NCBI GenBank assembly: GCA_028724585.1
Contig: JAQYCQ010000047.1
Coordinates: forward strand, 1 to 44,416
From: Bacillota bacterium
GTDB taxonomy: Bacteria; Bacillota; Clostridia; Peptostreptococcales; Anaerovoracaceae
Direction of reading: 5' to 3'
DNA length: 44,416 nucleotides
This document shows positions 24,829-35,184 of this stretch, in pieces; within the stretch, counting starts at the first letter, position 1, and every line of letters begins with the position of its first letter. The position numbers and the translations under genes are program-made. Below the pieces are notes generated by a model, which was given only the letters and a program-made list of their open reading frames with translations, was not told where the DNA came from and did not search any database.

Positions 24829-25347
24829 ATGTTTCATGTAGGAGATCTTATAGTTTACGGCAGCGAAGGCGTATGCAGAGTCGACGCGATCGGAGTACCT
24901 GAAATCTTCGATACGGATCAGGAAAGAGAATACTACACACTTTCCCCTCTTTACAGACAGGGAACAGTTTATACGCCGGTAGACACCAAGGTTTTTATGC
25001 GTCCCGTGATTTCCAGGCAGGAAGCGATGGACCTCATCAGATCGATCCCTAATATCGATGATGGAGTCATTGAGAACAGGAATATCCGCATTCTCAGCGA
25101 AAAATATCAGGAAACAATGAAATCACATAACTGTGAAGACCTGATGAGAGTCGTAAAATCAGTAAACCACAAGAAGCGTCTCATGGACGAGAGAGGCAAA
25201 AAGCTCGGTCAGGTAGACGAAAAATACTACAAAAAAGCCAAGGATCTGCTCCACGGTGAGTTCGCTGTAGTACTCGACATTCCTAAGGAAGATGTCGGAA
25301 ACTATATCGAAAATCAAGTAAAAAGTTTAAGAGAGCAGGCTGATTGA
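24829..25347 (+). CDS. carD: CarD/CdnL-family transcriptional regulator
   Basis: RNA polymerase-binding protein of the CarD_CdnL_TRCF family, which contacts the beta subunit and stabilises open promoter complexes. The 172-residue protein has the RNAP-interaction Tudor-like domain at residues ~1-60 (FHVGDLIVYGSEGVCRV start) and a helical C-terminal domain rich in Lys/Arg (MRVVKSVNHKKRLMDERGKK). ATG 24829 lies 11-13 bases after GGAGGTG, a slightly long spacing; no better in-frame start exists. Tandem promoters and a leader hairpin precede it, and a strong terminator follows 31 bases after the stop. The surrounding AT-rich codons and promoters suggest high expression. Confidence 0.92.
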   Translation: MFHVGDLIVYGSEGVCRVDAIGVPEIFDTDQEREYYTLSPLYRQGTVYTPVDTKVFMRPVISRQEAMDLIRSIPNIDDGVIENRNIRILSEKYQETMKSHNCEDLMRVVKSVNHKKRLMDERGKKLGQVDEKYYKKAKDLLHGEFAVVLDIPKEDVGNYIENQVKSLREQAD

Positions 25348-25377
25348 CAGAGAAGAAAACATAATACAGCTTGACAA

Positions 25378-25404
25378 GGCTCCGCTCAGCGCGGAGTCTT
25401 TTTT
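25378..25404 (+). terminator. carD terminator
   Basis: GGCTCCGC (25378-25385) and GCGGAGTC (25391-25398) form an 8-bp stem (one G-U) with a 5-nt loop, followed by six T. The stem sequence resembles the dispersed GGAGC repeats. Confidence 0.85.
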
Positions 25405-25431
25405 CATTTTCAAAAAGGCTGCTATGTATAC

Positions 25432-25476
25432 AAAAGGCACAGCTTTACCCGGTAAACCGGATAGGGCTGTGCCTTT
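25432..25476 (-). terminator. gltBD terminator
   Basis: AAAAGGCACAGC (25432-25443) pairs with GCTGTGCCTTT (25466-25476), with an inner CCGG/CCGG hairpin in the loop. A on one side and T on the other make it usable in both directions; it lies 57 bases past the gltD stop codon. Confidence 0.8.
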
Positions 25477-25533
25477 ATCGCAAACATATCAGAGTTGTCT
25501 TATCGTTGTGACCCTTGCGCTGTTACCGCGCTT

Positions 25534-27017
<1,484 letters not shown>

Positions 27018-27018
<1 letters not shown>

Positions 27019-30000
27019 TATTCCGCTCCTCCTTCATATTCGTAAAACGCGCTTTCGACTGACTGTTCATAGCTCATTCCCTTCTGCTCGTACTTAGTGA
27101 CCAGATTGAGCATGCGCTTGTAATCGTGAGGTACTATCTTCCTGAACTTAGGCAGATATTCCTCGAAGTTCTCGAGGATCCTCTTTCCCTTCGGCGAGCC
27201 TGTGTACTTGACGTGCTCCGCTATCAGGCTGCGCAGCTCGGCTACGTCGGTATTCCTGACTACCTTCTCGAAGGATACCATGTCCCTGTTGAGCTTCATG
27301 TATACGTCGCCGTCTTCATCGAGAACGTACGCTATACCGCCCGACATTCCTGCTGCCAGGTTTTCACCGACCGGTCCGAGTATAACTACCCTTCCTCCGG
27401 TCATGTATTCTATACCGTGATTGCCGACGCCTTCTACTACAGCGGTCGCTCCAGAGTTCCTTACGCAGAATCTTTCGCCTGCCACACCGTTTACGAAGAG
27501 CTTGCCGGATGTGGCACCGTAAAGCGCTACATTTCCGATTATTATATTCTCATCAGGCTTGAAGTTTATGCCGCTAGGCGGGTAGACGATGATCTTGCCG
27601 CCGCTCATGCCCTTGCCCAGATAGTCGTTGCTGTCTCCACAGAGCTCCAGGGTCATGCCCTTAGGCAGGAAAGCGCCGAAGCTCTGACCGCCTGTTCCCT
27701 TGCATCTGATGAAGTATGTATCGTCCTCCAGAGTATTGCCGTAAAGCTCCGTGATCCTCGAGCCGAATACCGTTCCGAAAGCTCTGTCGGTATTGGAGAC
27801 ATTGACGTTGATGGTCGCCGGCTCCTTCTTCTTGAGCTTGGTTCCCAGAGTCTTGTAAAGAACTGTTTCGTCCTTGGTCTGGTCTATCTTAAAGTCGAAG
27901 GATTCCGAAGGTACGAATGTACGCTTTACATCATCTCCGGTATAAGGATTATCGAGGAGCGGATGCAGGTCGACCGCGCCGGCCTCATCCCTGAGCTTAT
28001 CTTCATCCGGCTCCAGCATGTCTGTTCTTCCGACCATCTCGTCGACAGTCCTGAAGCCCAGCTTGGCCATGTATTCTCTGAGTTCCTGTGCTATGAAGAA
28101 CATACAGTTCTTGACGTGCTCAGGCTTGCCCCTGAATCTCTTTCTGAGCTGCGGATTCTGGGTAGCTATGCCCATAGGGCAGCTGTCCCTGTTGCAGACT
28201 CTCATCATAACGCAGCCCATGGCTACCATAGGGAGTGTCGCGAAGCTGAATTCTTCCGCTCCCAGAAGAGCAGCTACCGCTACGTCCCTGCCTGTCATGA
28301 GCTTGCCGTCAGTCTCCAGCTTTACCCTGGTCCTGAGCCCGTTCATGATAAGTGTCTGGTGAGCCTCAGCGAGACCCAGCTCCCACGGCAGGCCTGCTCC
28401 GGTGGTCGAATTGGCTGGAGCCGCTCCGGTTCCGCCGTCATAGCCCGATATAAGTATTACTTCAGCTCCTGCCTTGGCTACGCCCGCCGCTACTGTGCCT
28501 ACTCCGGCTTCGGATACCAGCTTGACATTTATAGCCGCCTTATTGTTAGCCGACTTGAGGTCATATATCAGCTGTGCCAGATCCTCTATGGAGTAGATAT
28601 CGTGATGAGGCGGAGGCGATATGAGTCCCACGCCCGGGGTCGAGAATCTGGTGGCAGCTATCTCCGGATATACCTTTCTGCCCGGAAGATGACCGCCCTC
28701 GCCAGGCTTAGCGCCCTGTGCCATTTTTATCTGTATTTCCTTGGCGCTCACAAGATATTCAGATGTTACGCCGAATCTGGCGGATGCCACCTGCTTGATC
28801 GCGCTGTTCTTGTTTATTCCGTTCTTAGGCTTGAACCTTTCGGCATGCTCGCCGCCCTCGCCGGTGTTAGACTTGCCGCCTATCTCGTTCATGGCGATAG
28901 CCAGAGTCTCGTGAGCCTCGATAGACAGAGCTCCATAAGACATGGCGCCGACCTTGAACCTCTTCACTATGGATTCGACGCTCTCTACCTCTGAGAGGGG
29001 AACTCCCTTTTCAGGGAACTTAAACTTCATAAGATCCCTGATATGAGCCGGCGAGTCCGAATCCTCAAGCATAGAAGCGTATTCCTTGAACTTCTCGTAG
29101 CTGCCGGTCCTCACTGCCGTCTGGAAAGCGTCTATAGTTGCCGGATTGTAAAGGTGCTTCTCGCCTCCGTTTATGTTCTTCCTGAAGCCCATGCTCCTCG
29201 GTGTCAGATCGGTATTGAGACCCAGCGGATCGAATGCCTTGTTGTGCCTTTCGAGAGTATCCTTCTCTATATCCTTGAGGGTGATGCCCCCGACCGGGCT
29301 CAGTGTATTAGTGAAGTACCTGTCAATGACTTCCTTATCTATACCCACTGCCTCGAAGATCTGGGCGCCCATATACGACTGGATCGTGGAAATGCCCATC
29401 TTGGACGCTATCCTCTGAACGCCGGCCAGTACTCCTCTGCAGTAATCCTCAGACGCGGCGTAGTAATCCTTGTCGAGGATAGTATTGTCTACCATATCCT
29501 TTATAGTATCCAGAGCCAGATAAGGGTTGATGGCCGTGGCACCATAGCCGAGCAGGGTCGCGAAATGATGTATCTCTCTCGGCTCGCCGCTCTCCAGGAT
29601 AAATGAAAGCTGCGTCCTGTTCTTGGTCCTTACCAGATGCTGCTGTACAGCCGAAACAGCCAGGAGCGAAGGCACCGGAACATGGTACTCGTCTACGTCC
29701 CTGTCGCTGAGGATTATGATATTTGTGCCGTCCCTGACAGCCCTGTCTACCATGAGGAATATCTCCTCGATGGCGTCCTCAAGTGAAGTTCCCTTGTAAT
29801 ATGTGATAGGAACTACCTTTACTTTATAGCCCTCGATCTTGGTGTACTTTATCTTCAGCATATCCGTATTTGTAAGGATAGGATTCCTGATCCTTATGGA
29901 TTTGCAGTTTTCAGGAGTGACCTTGAGCAGGTTGCCTGAAGCTCCCAGATATACGTGGGTCGATGTTACCATCTCTTCCCTGATAGCGTCTATAGGCGGG

Positions 30001-31580
30001 TTGGTCACCTGGGCGAACAGCTGCTTAAAATAGCTGAAGAGCGGCGGATTCTTCCTGGACAGGAAAGGCAGCGGAATGTCAGCGCCCATTGCCACCAGCG
30101 GCTCTTCGCCGTTGACTGCTGTATTCTTCAGGTACCAGTTTATATCTTCATATGTATAGCCGAACACGGTCTGAAGCCTTGAAAGCTCGTCCCTGTTATA
30201 CTGGACGTCAGCCTTGTTCGGGATCTTGATGTCGCTGAGCTTTGTAAGATTCTCCTCCAGCCATTCGCCGTAAGGATGCTCCGAAGCGTAATGCATCTTG
30301 AGCTCGTCATCTGATATGATGCGTCCCTGCTTGGTGTCTACCAGCAGCATCTTGCCCGGACGCAGCCTGTCCTTCATGACGATCTCCGAAGGATCTATGT
30401 CCAGAACTCCTACCTCCGATGAAAGTATCAGATATCCGTCCTTAGTTACATAATATCTTGACGGACGCAGGCCATTTCTGTCGAGAACAGCTCCCATCAC
30501 GTCGCCGTCGCTGAACAGGATAGAAGCCGGGCCGTCCCACGGTTCCATCAAAGTAGCCTCATACTGGTAGAAATCCCTCTTCTTCGGGTCTATATTCCTG
30601 TTGTTTGCCCACGGCTCAGGTATGCAGATCATAAGAGCCTTAGGCAGGTCTATACCCTCCATCATCAGGAATTCCAGAGCGTTGTCAAGCATAGCCGAGT
30701 CGCTGGCCCAGTGGTCTACCACCGGAAGTACCTTGTACAGGTCCTCTTCGTCCAGCATGCCGCCCTGCATCGTCTCCTCACGGGAATACATCTTGTTGAC
30801 ATTGCCTCGGATAGTGTTTATCTCTCCGTTGTGTACTATCAGCCTGTTCGGGTGCGCCCTCTCCCAGGAAGGGAAGGTATTGGTCGAGAATCTGGAGTGT
30901 ACTATCGCGATAGCCGACTTGAAGCTCTCGTCCTGAAGGTCGAGATAGAAAGCCCTCAGCTGGCCTACCAGGAACATACCCTTGTAGACGATAGTCCTGC
31001 TGGACAGAGAACATACATAAGTCCTGTGATCCGCCTTCTCGAATATCCTTCTTACTATATAGAGCTTGCGGTCGAATTCTATGCCCTGCCTCATATTCCT
31101 CGGCCTCTTTATGAAGCACTGGTATATCGAAGGCATGCTGTCGAAAGCCTTTTTGCCCAGAACGCTGACATCTACCGGCACCTTTCTCCATCCCAGCAGC
31201 TTAAGTCCTTCCTTTTTAAGAACGACTTCGAAAAGCTTCATCGACTGCTTTAGCTGCAGCTCGTCCTGCGGAAAGAAGAACATTCCCGCGCCGAAGCCAT
31301 CGGCAGGCAGCCCCATCTCCGGTTCCTTTTCGGCGAAAAAGGCGTGCGGTATCTGCACCAGTATGCCTACGCCGTCTCCCGTCTCTCCCGAAGCGTCCTT
31401 GCCGGCCCTGTGCTCAAGCCTCTCTACGATAGTCAGGGCGTTATCCACGGTTTTATGCGATTTCTTACCCTCTATGTTTACTATCGCGCCGATGCCGCAG
31501 TTGTCGTGCTCGTAGGAGCTGTCATACATAGGCGGCTGGTCGTGCGCTGTTCCAAACAGATCTTCGCGCTTTATTTCCAT
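27018..31580 (-). CDS. gltB: Glutamate synthase (NADPH) large subunit
   Basis: Hydrolyses glutamine and transfers the ammonia through an internal tunnel to 2-oxoglutarate. The 1520-residue protein has a 27-residue propeptide ending before the catalytic Cys28 (HDNCGIGAIV), the class II amidotransferase domain (to about 420), a central linker, the FMN domain (about 820-1200) with the 3Fe-4S cysteines in CNRDSCPMGIATQ, and a C-terminal GXGXG beta-helix (GGQSFGAF, GKGMSGG, GMSGGIAYV). I start at ATG 31580 (MEIKREDLF) with AGGGGG upstream; the in-frame extension to 31622 would cover a GC hairpin and lacks a ribosome site. A consensus promoter and a leader terminator precede it. Confidence 0.96.
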
Positions 31581-31647
31581 CAGTGTCCCCCTGACTCCGC
31601 CGCTCTTCCCGGCGGATACCATTCCAAAAATACCTTTTAGTGAAAAA

Positions 31648-31673
31648 TTTGTCTCACTGCTTAGCGAGACAAA
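31648..31673 (-). terminator. Hairpin plus T-tract in the gltB leader
   Basis: Minus-strand TTTGTCTC pairs with GAGACAAA (8 bp, plus two inner pairs beyond a mismatch) and is followed by ATTTTT. It lies between the gltB promoter and start codon, about 20 nt into the transcript, so it is a candidate attenuator rather than an end-of-gene terminator. No tRNA-like or known riboswitch fold is evident in the short leader. Confidence 0.55.
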
Positions 31674-31692
31674 GTGTGTACAATTTGTAGTT

Positions 31693-31727
31693 TGTATCCA
31701 TTATAAACTTGATTTTTTCAATGTCAA
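31693..31727 (-). promoter_or_regulatory. gltBD promoter TTGACA-16-TATAAT
   Basis: Minus-strand perfect -35 TTGACA (31722-31727) and perfect -10 TATAAT (31700-31705), 16-bp spacing; start near 31693 and a leader of about 113 nt that contains the hairpin at 31648-31673. Confidence 0.75.
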
Positions 31728-32025
31728 TTTCATATTACGCCGTTCTAAAAAAATAATTTCTGTATATTTAAATTTAAAGAAATATATTCAAGAGAGCTCC
31801 GCTCACGGACGGCGCTGTCGCGCCGGTAACTGTCATTGACAAAACATATTAATTTTGTTTTTCACCGGACAAAAATCCATTTTCTCCGTTTGCCTCATGA
31901 CTTTAGTTATGTGATATTATAACGCATCAACGTAGAAAAGTAATTGCCGATTTCAAGATTTTTAAAAAATAACAATATACCGCTGTTGGATCTGGATCAT
32001 ACGGCCGCTGCCGTCAGGCAGCAGC
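31728..32025. other. Long AT-rich gap upstream of gltB
   Basis: Apart from the dispersed repeat at 31792-31806 and its adjoining hairpin GGCGC-TGTC-GCGCC (about 31811-31824), this stretch is AT-rich with no coding frame of note. A minus-strand TTACTT-16-TATAAT (31916-31943) could be a weak upstream promoter. A GCCGCTGC/GCAGCGGC hairpin at 32004-32028 lies next to the hypB terminator. Confidence 0.4.
31792..31806 (+). repeat. Dispersed intergenic repeat core, type B copy 1
   Basis: GAGAGCTCCGCTCAC, identical (as reverse complement) to 35161-35175 and 38737-38751. The adjacent GGCGC-TGTC-GCGCC hairpin is the accompanying palindrome. Confidence 0.6.
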
Positions 32026-32064
32026 GGCAAAAAATAAAGAGAGCCGCCGGGAAAACCCGGCGGC
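32026..32064 (-). terminator. hypB operon terminator
   Basis: GCCGCCGGG (32043-32051) and CCCGGCGGC (32056-32064) form a perfect 9-bp stem with an AAAA loop (TTTT in the transcript); on the minus strand it is followed by the T-rich TCTCTTTATTTTTTG. It lies 12 bases after the hypB stop codon. Confidence 0.8.
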
Positions 32065-32076
32065 AGAGATCATCTG

Positions 32077-32730
32077 CTATTTTATTGTCTTAGCCTTGTG
32101 CTGAACGCGCAACCAGTCCAGCCACTTATCCATGCCTTCGCCTTTAAGGACATTCATTTCATATATAGGAGCGTCTCCGTTGAGAGCTCTTATATCCTTC
32201 TCCGCTGACGCCTTATCGAAGTTTGTGTAAGGGAGAAGATCCGTTTTTGTAAGAAGCACTGCTCCGGCCTCACTGAAGAGCAGCGGATATTTGGCAGGCT
32301 TGTCATCTCCCTCGACCACACTCAGGACAGCGACCTTACTATCCTCACCCAGGTCGAATTCCGCCGGGCATACCAGGTTGCCGACATTCTCTATAAACAG
32401 GATGTCTATATCATCCAGGTCAAGATCAGAAGCTGCCTTCGATGTGATCTCGGCGCTCAGGTGGCATCCTCCCGCAGTGTTTATCTGTATTGAAGGTATT
32501 CCGAACTTCTCTATCCTCTCAGAATCCTTTGTCGTATAGATATCGCCTTCTATCACCGCCAGCCTGTACTCGTCTTTAAGCGCTTCTATCGTCTTTTCCA
32601 GCAGAGTCGTCTTACCGCAGCCCGGCGAACCTATTATGTTAACGACCAGTGTATTTCCGAACAGCAGCCTGTTCTCGTCTGCCTGATCGTCGTTTTCCTG
32701 CAGGATGTCCTGCTCCATATATACCTTCAT
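32077..32730 (-). CDS. hypB: Hydrogenase/urease nickel incorporation GTPase HypB
   Basis: Metal-binding GTPase that with HypA delivers nickel to [NiFe]-hydrogenase or other nickel enzymes. The 217-residue protein has the P-loop GSPGCGKTT at residues 34-42, the conserved GGCHLSAE segment with the metal-binding Cys-His, Walker B IDILFIENVGNLVCP and the base-specificity motif TKTDLL. It lacks the long histidine-rich N-terminus of nickel-storing HypB. ATG 32730 has GAAGGAG in the end of hypA, two bases separating the genes. No nickel enzyme is in the window, so its client is unknown. A terminator follows at once, making it the last gene of a four-gene operon. Confidence 0.93.
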   Translation of the reverse strand: MKVYMEQDILQENDDQADENRLLFGNTLVVNIIGSPGCGKTTLLEKTIEALKDEYRLAVIEGDIYTTKDSERIEKFGIPSIQINTAGGCHLSAEITSKAASDLDLDDIDILFIENVGNLVCPAEFDLGEDSKVAVLSVVEGDDKPAKYPLLFSEAGAVLLTKTDLLPYTNFDKASAEKDIRALNGDAPIYEMNVLKGEGMDKWLDWLRVQHKAKTIK

Positions 32731-32732
32731 AC

Positions 32733-33080
32733 TTACTCTCCTTCAAATGAATCTATGTAAAGCTCGCTTCCGGATATTATCTCGAAATCAGTCTCGCCGC
32801 AGCTGGGACAGCGGACATCGTGGAAATCCGCCTTCTGGTATTCTGTACCGCACTCCCTGCACCTGAGCACCACAGGCTTTACTATCATTTCCAGCTCGGC
32901 ATCCTCGAAAACAGGCCTGTTCCTCTTCAGTATGCGGAAAGCCTCCTGCATGAGTTCGGGCAGAGCTCCGCGAAGCTCTCCTGTTATAAGCCTTATGCTC
33001 TTTACATGAGCGATGCCCAGCTCTGCCGCCTTATGCTCGACAGCGTTCAGGGTAAATCTGACCAGCGATGTTTCGTGCAT
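32733..33080 (-). CDS. hypA: Hydrogenase maturation nickel chaperone HypA
   Basis: Small zinc protein that binds nickel and works with HypB. The 115-residue product starts MHETSLV; the second-position His is the nickel ligand of the family, which with the TAATG overlap with mogA fixes the start at ATG 33080 rather than the in-frame GTG at 33095. The zinc-finger CRECGTEYQ...CPSCGE lies near residues 73-94 with both CxxC pairs. Length (113-118) is normal. The stop is two bases before hypB. Coupling to mogA links nickel and molybdenum cofactor maturation in one transcript. Confidence 0.93.
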   Translation of the reverse strand: MHETSLVRFTLNAVEHKAAELGIAHVKSIRLITGELRGALPELMQEAFRILKRNRPVFEDAELEMIVKPVVLRCRECGTEYQKADFHDVRCPSCGETDFEIISGSELYIDSFEGE

Positions 33081-33577
33081 TATTTTCTCGCGCACTCAGC
33101 GTCCCTGCCCTGAAGGATATCGAGGCCGTGCTTGAGCGATGGAAGGATAGGTCCGAGGACCTCTTCGATAGCCTTAGGGCTGCCCGGCAGGTTTACGATG
33201 AGCGTATCGCCCCTGATGCCTGACTCAGCTCTTGAAAGCATAGCTCTCATCGTGATCTCGAGGCTGATGCTCCTCATGGCTTCTGAGATGCCCGGAGTCC
33301 TGCGCTCTATCACGTCCAGAGTAGCCTCAGGAGTGACATCGCGCTTTGAAAAGCCGGTTCCTCCTGTAGTGATGATAAGGTCTATGCCCTTGTTGTCGGC
33401 CATGTCGACCATAGCGTCCGCCAGCTTGTATCTGTCGTCCGGAAGCATTATATAGTCCGCTACCTCGTAGTCGTCCGCAAACCGTCCTACGATCTCCTGG
33501 ATCTTAGGGCCGCCCTTGTCCTCTCTTTCTCCTCTTGAGCCTTTATCACTCGATGTGATTATTCCTACTTTATACAT
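33080..33577 (-). CDS. mog: Molybdopterin adenylyltransferase / MoaB-Mog family
   Basis: Adenylates molybdopterin before molybdate insertion (Mog/MogA), or is the closely related MoaB; these cannot be separated safely by eye. The 165-residue protein has the MoCF-binding fold with the loop TTGGTGFSKRDVTPEAT near residues 70-86 and the nucleotide loop NLPGSPKAIEEVL near 133-145. ATG 33577 follows AAAGGA. It begins 33 bases after the COG2509 flavoprotein and its stop codon overlaps hypA (TAATG). No molybdoenzyme or other moa/moe gene is in the window. Confidence 0.88.
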   Translation of the reverse strand: MYKVGIITSSDKGSRGEREDKGGPKIQEIVGRFADDYEVADYIMLPDDRYKLADAMVDMADNKGIDLIITTGGTGFSKRDVTPEATLDVIERRTPGISEAMRSISLEITMRAMLSRAESGIRGDTLIVNLPGSPKAIEEVLGPILPSLKHGLDILQGRDAECARK

Positions 33578-33610
33578 ATCTCTGTCCTTTCTTCCTGCAA
33601 AAGCCTGATC

Positions 33611-34993
33611 CTATCTGTATTTATCCGCCATTATACGGGCCAGCAGTATGCCGCTGGCCGATGCCTGCGAAAGGGAATGGGTCACGCCGGAGCCATCGCC
33701 CAGAGCGTAAAGCCCTTTCACCTTTGTTTCCATATTGCTGTCTACCTCTACTTTTGAATTGTAGAATTTTACCTCTACACCGTAGAGCAGCGTATCTTCA
33801 TTTGCTGTACCCGGCGCTATCTTATCGAGAGCATAGATCATTTCTATTATATCATCCAGCTGTCTTTTAGGGATGACCAGGCTCAGGTCGCCCGGTGTCG
33901 CCGCCAGTGTAGGCCTGGTAAAGCATTTCTCCATGCGCCTCTCTGAGCTTCTCCTGCCCTTTACCAGATCGCCGAAGCGCTGCAGCAGCACTCCTCCGCC
34001 CAGCAGATTAGACAGCCTCGCTATAGACTGGCCGTACTCGTTGCTGTCGTCGAATGGTTCCGTGAATTTGTTGGTTACCAACAGGGCAAAGTTCGTATTC
34101 TCGGATCTCAGCGCCGGATCAGCATAGCTGTGGCCGTTTACCGTGACGATACCGTTGGTGTTTTCCGACACTACTTCCCCGTAAGGATTCATGCAGAAGG
34201 TCCTTACCATATCGTTGTACTGCTCTGTCTTGTAGACCAGCTTGCTCTCGTAGACCTCGTCGGTGATGTGCTTGAAGATCTCTGCCGGCAGCTCTACCCT
34301 CACTCCTATATCGACCCTGTTGCTCTTCATATTTATATCGAACTCCCTGCAGACCTCCGACATCCAGGCCGAGCCTGACCTGCCTGAAGCCAGCACCAGA
34401 TTGTCGCACAGGAAAGTCTCTCCCTTAGAAGTTTTAACTGTAAAGACGCCGTCTTTTTTGTCCACTTCTGTTACCGCGTCGAAAAACCTCATATCGATAT
34501 TATCTTTCGTGTAGTCGTAGACCTTTGCCAGTATCTCCCTGTTCCTGTCTGTTCCCAGGTGCCTTACCTTAGCGTCGAGAAGATGGAGATTGTTTCGCAG
34601 CGCGAGTGTCTTAAGATCCGACGATTCCGTAGAATAAAGCTTTGCTTCTTCCCCGTCAAGCTCACAGAGAACGTGGTCAACGTAAAGCATGAGCTCCATA
34701 GCCTCTTCTTCGCCTACATATTTATACAGGTCGCCCCCGAATTCATTGGTTATATTGTACTTGCCGTCAGAGAGGGCTCCGGCGCCGCCGTAACCATTCA
34801 TAATGCTGCAGCTTGAGCATTTTATGCAGGTATCGGTCTTCCCCGACTTTATCGGGCATATCCTGCCCTCGAGCGGCGAGCCCTTGTCAAGCATGAGAAC
34901 TCTCGCTCCCACGCCGAGCTTAGTAAGCTCGTAGGTCATGAAGACCCCGCTGGCTCCAGCTCCCGCTATGATTATGTCATATTTATTATCCAT
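33611..34993 (-). CDS. COG2509-type NAD(P)/FAD-dependent dehydrogenase
   Basis: A flavoprotein of the poorly characterised COG2509 family; substrate unknown. The 460-residue protein has the FAD Rossmann motif GAGASG at residues 11-16, the family cysteine segment CPIKSGKTDTCIKCSSC near 57-73 followed by GYGGAGALSDGK, a mid-protein LVLASGRSGSAW, and the C-terminal FAD-closing motif GLYALGDGSGVTHSLSQA near 428-445. The four clustered cysteines may bind a metal or form redox disulfides; that is inference. ATG 34993 follows AAGGACG; an in-frame extension of ten codons upstream has no ribosome site. It is the first gene of the mog-hypA-hypB operon. Confidence 0.85.
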   Translation of the reverse strand: MDNKYDIIIAGAGASGVFMTYELTKLGVGARVLMLDKGSPLEGRICPIKSGKTDTCIKCSSCSIMNGYGGAGALSDGKYNITNEFGGDLYKYVGEEEAMELMLYVDHVLCELDGEEAKLYSTESSDLKTLALRNNLHLLDAKVRHLGTDRNREILAKVYDYTKDNIDMRFFDAVTEVDKKDGVFTVKTSKGETFLCDNLVLASGRSGSAWMSEVCREFDINMKSNRVDIGVRVELPAEIFKHITDEVYESKLVYKTEQYNDMVRTFCMNPYGEVVSENTNGIVTVNGHSYADPALRSENTNFALLVTNKFTEPFDDSNEYGQSIARLSNLLGGGVLLQRFGDLVKGRRSSERRMEKCFTRPTLAATPGDLSLVIPKRQLDDIIEMIYALDKIAPGTANEDTLLYGVEVKFYNSKVEVDSNMETKVKGLYALGDGSGVTHSLSQASASGILLARIMADKYR

Positions 34994-35086
34994 TATATAA
35001 ACGTCCTTCCGGTCACTTTTCACAGAAACTTAAAGCTGCCCTGTATGACATTTCACAGGCACGCGATACGCGCAGACAACAATATC

Positions 35087-35092
35087 ATTATA
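35087..35092 (-). promoter_or_regulatory. Weak promoter candidate for the COG2509 operon
   Basis: A perfect minus-strand -10 TATAAT is present at 35087-35092, but the hexamer at 17-bp spacing is GAGTCA, only half matching consensus. It is the best candidate in the 191-base gap and would give a start near 35080. Confidence 0.3.
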
Positions 35093-35160
35093 CCCGATAT
35101 GCGGACTCCTGACTCTGGCAAAATCGCAGTCTGCCCGGAGGGGCCGCGCAGCGCGCCTCT

Positions 35161-35175
35161 GTGAGCGGAGCTCTC
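35161..35175 (-). repeat. Dispersed intergenic repeat core, type B copy 2
   Basis: GTGAGCGGAGCTCTC, reverse complement of 31792-31806. It is preceded by the palindrome GGCCGCGCAGCGCGCC at about 35142-35157, again a core-plus-palindrome layout. Confidence 0.6.
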
Positions 35176-35184
35176 GTCAGGCCG

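Noticed and set aside
27126-28994. 622-codon open frame on the plus strand, antisense to gltB
   Set aside because: It lies entirely over a clear gltB sequence, has no ribosome site and its translation resembles no protein; such frames arise from the codon bias of the real gene.
31581-31693. Glutamine riboswitch before gltB
   Set aside because: The 113-nt leader shows one simple hairpin and no conserved glnA-RNA core.
32077-33080. Part of a local [NiFe]-hydrogenase cluster
   Set aside because: No hydrogenase subunit or hypCDEF gene is present within the window on either side; only hypA and hypB are seen.
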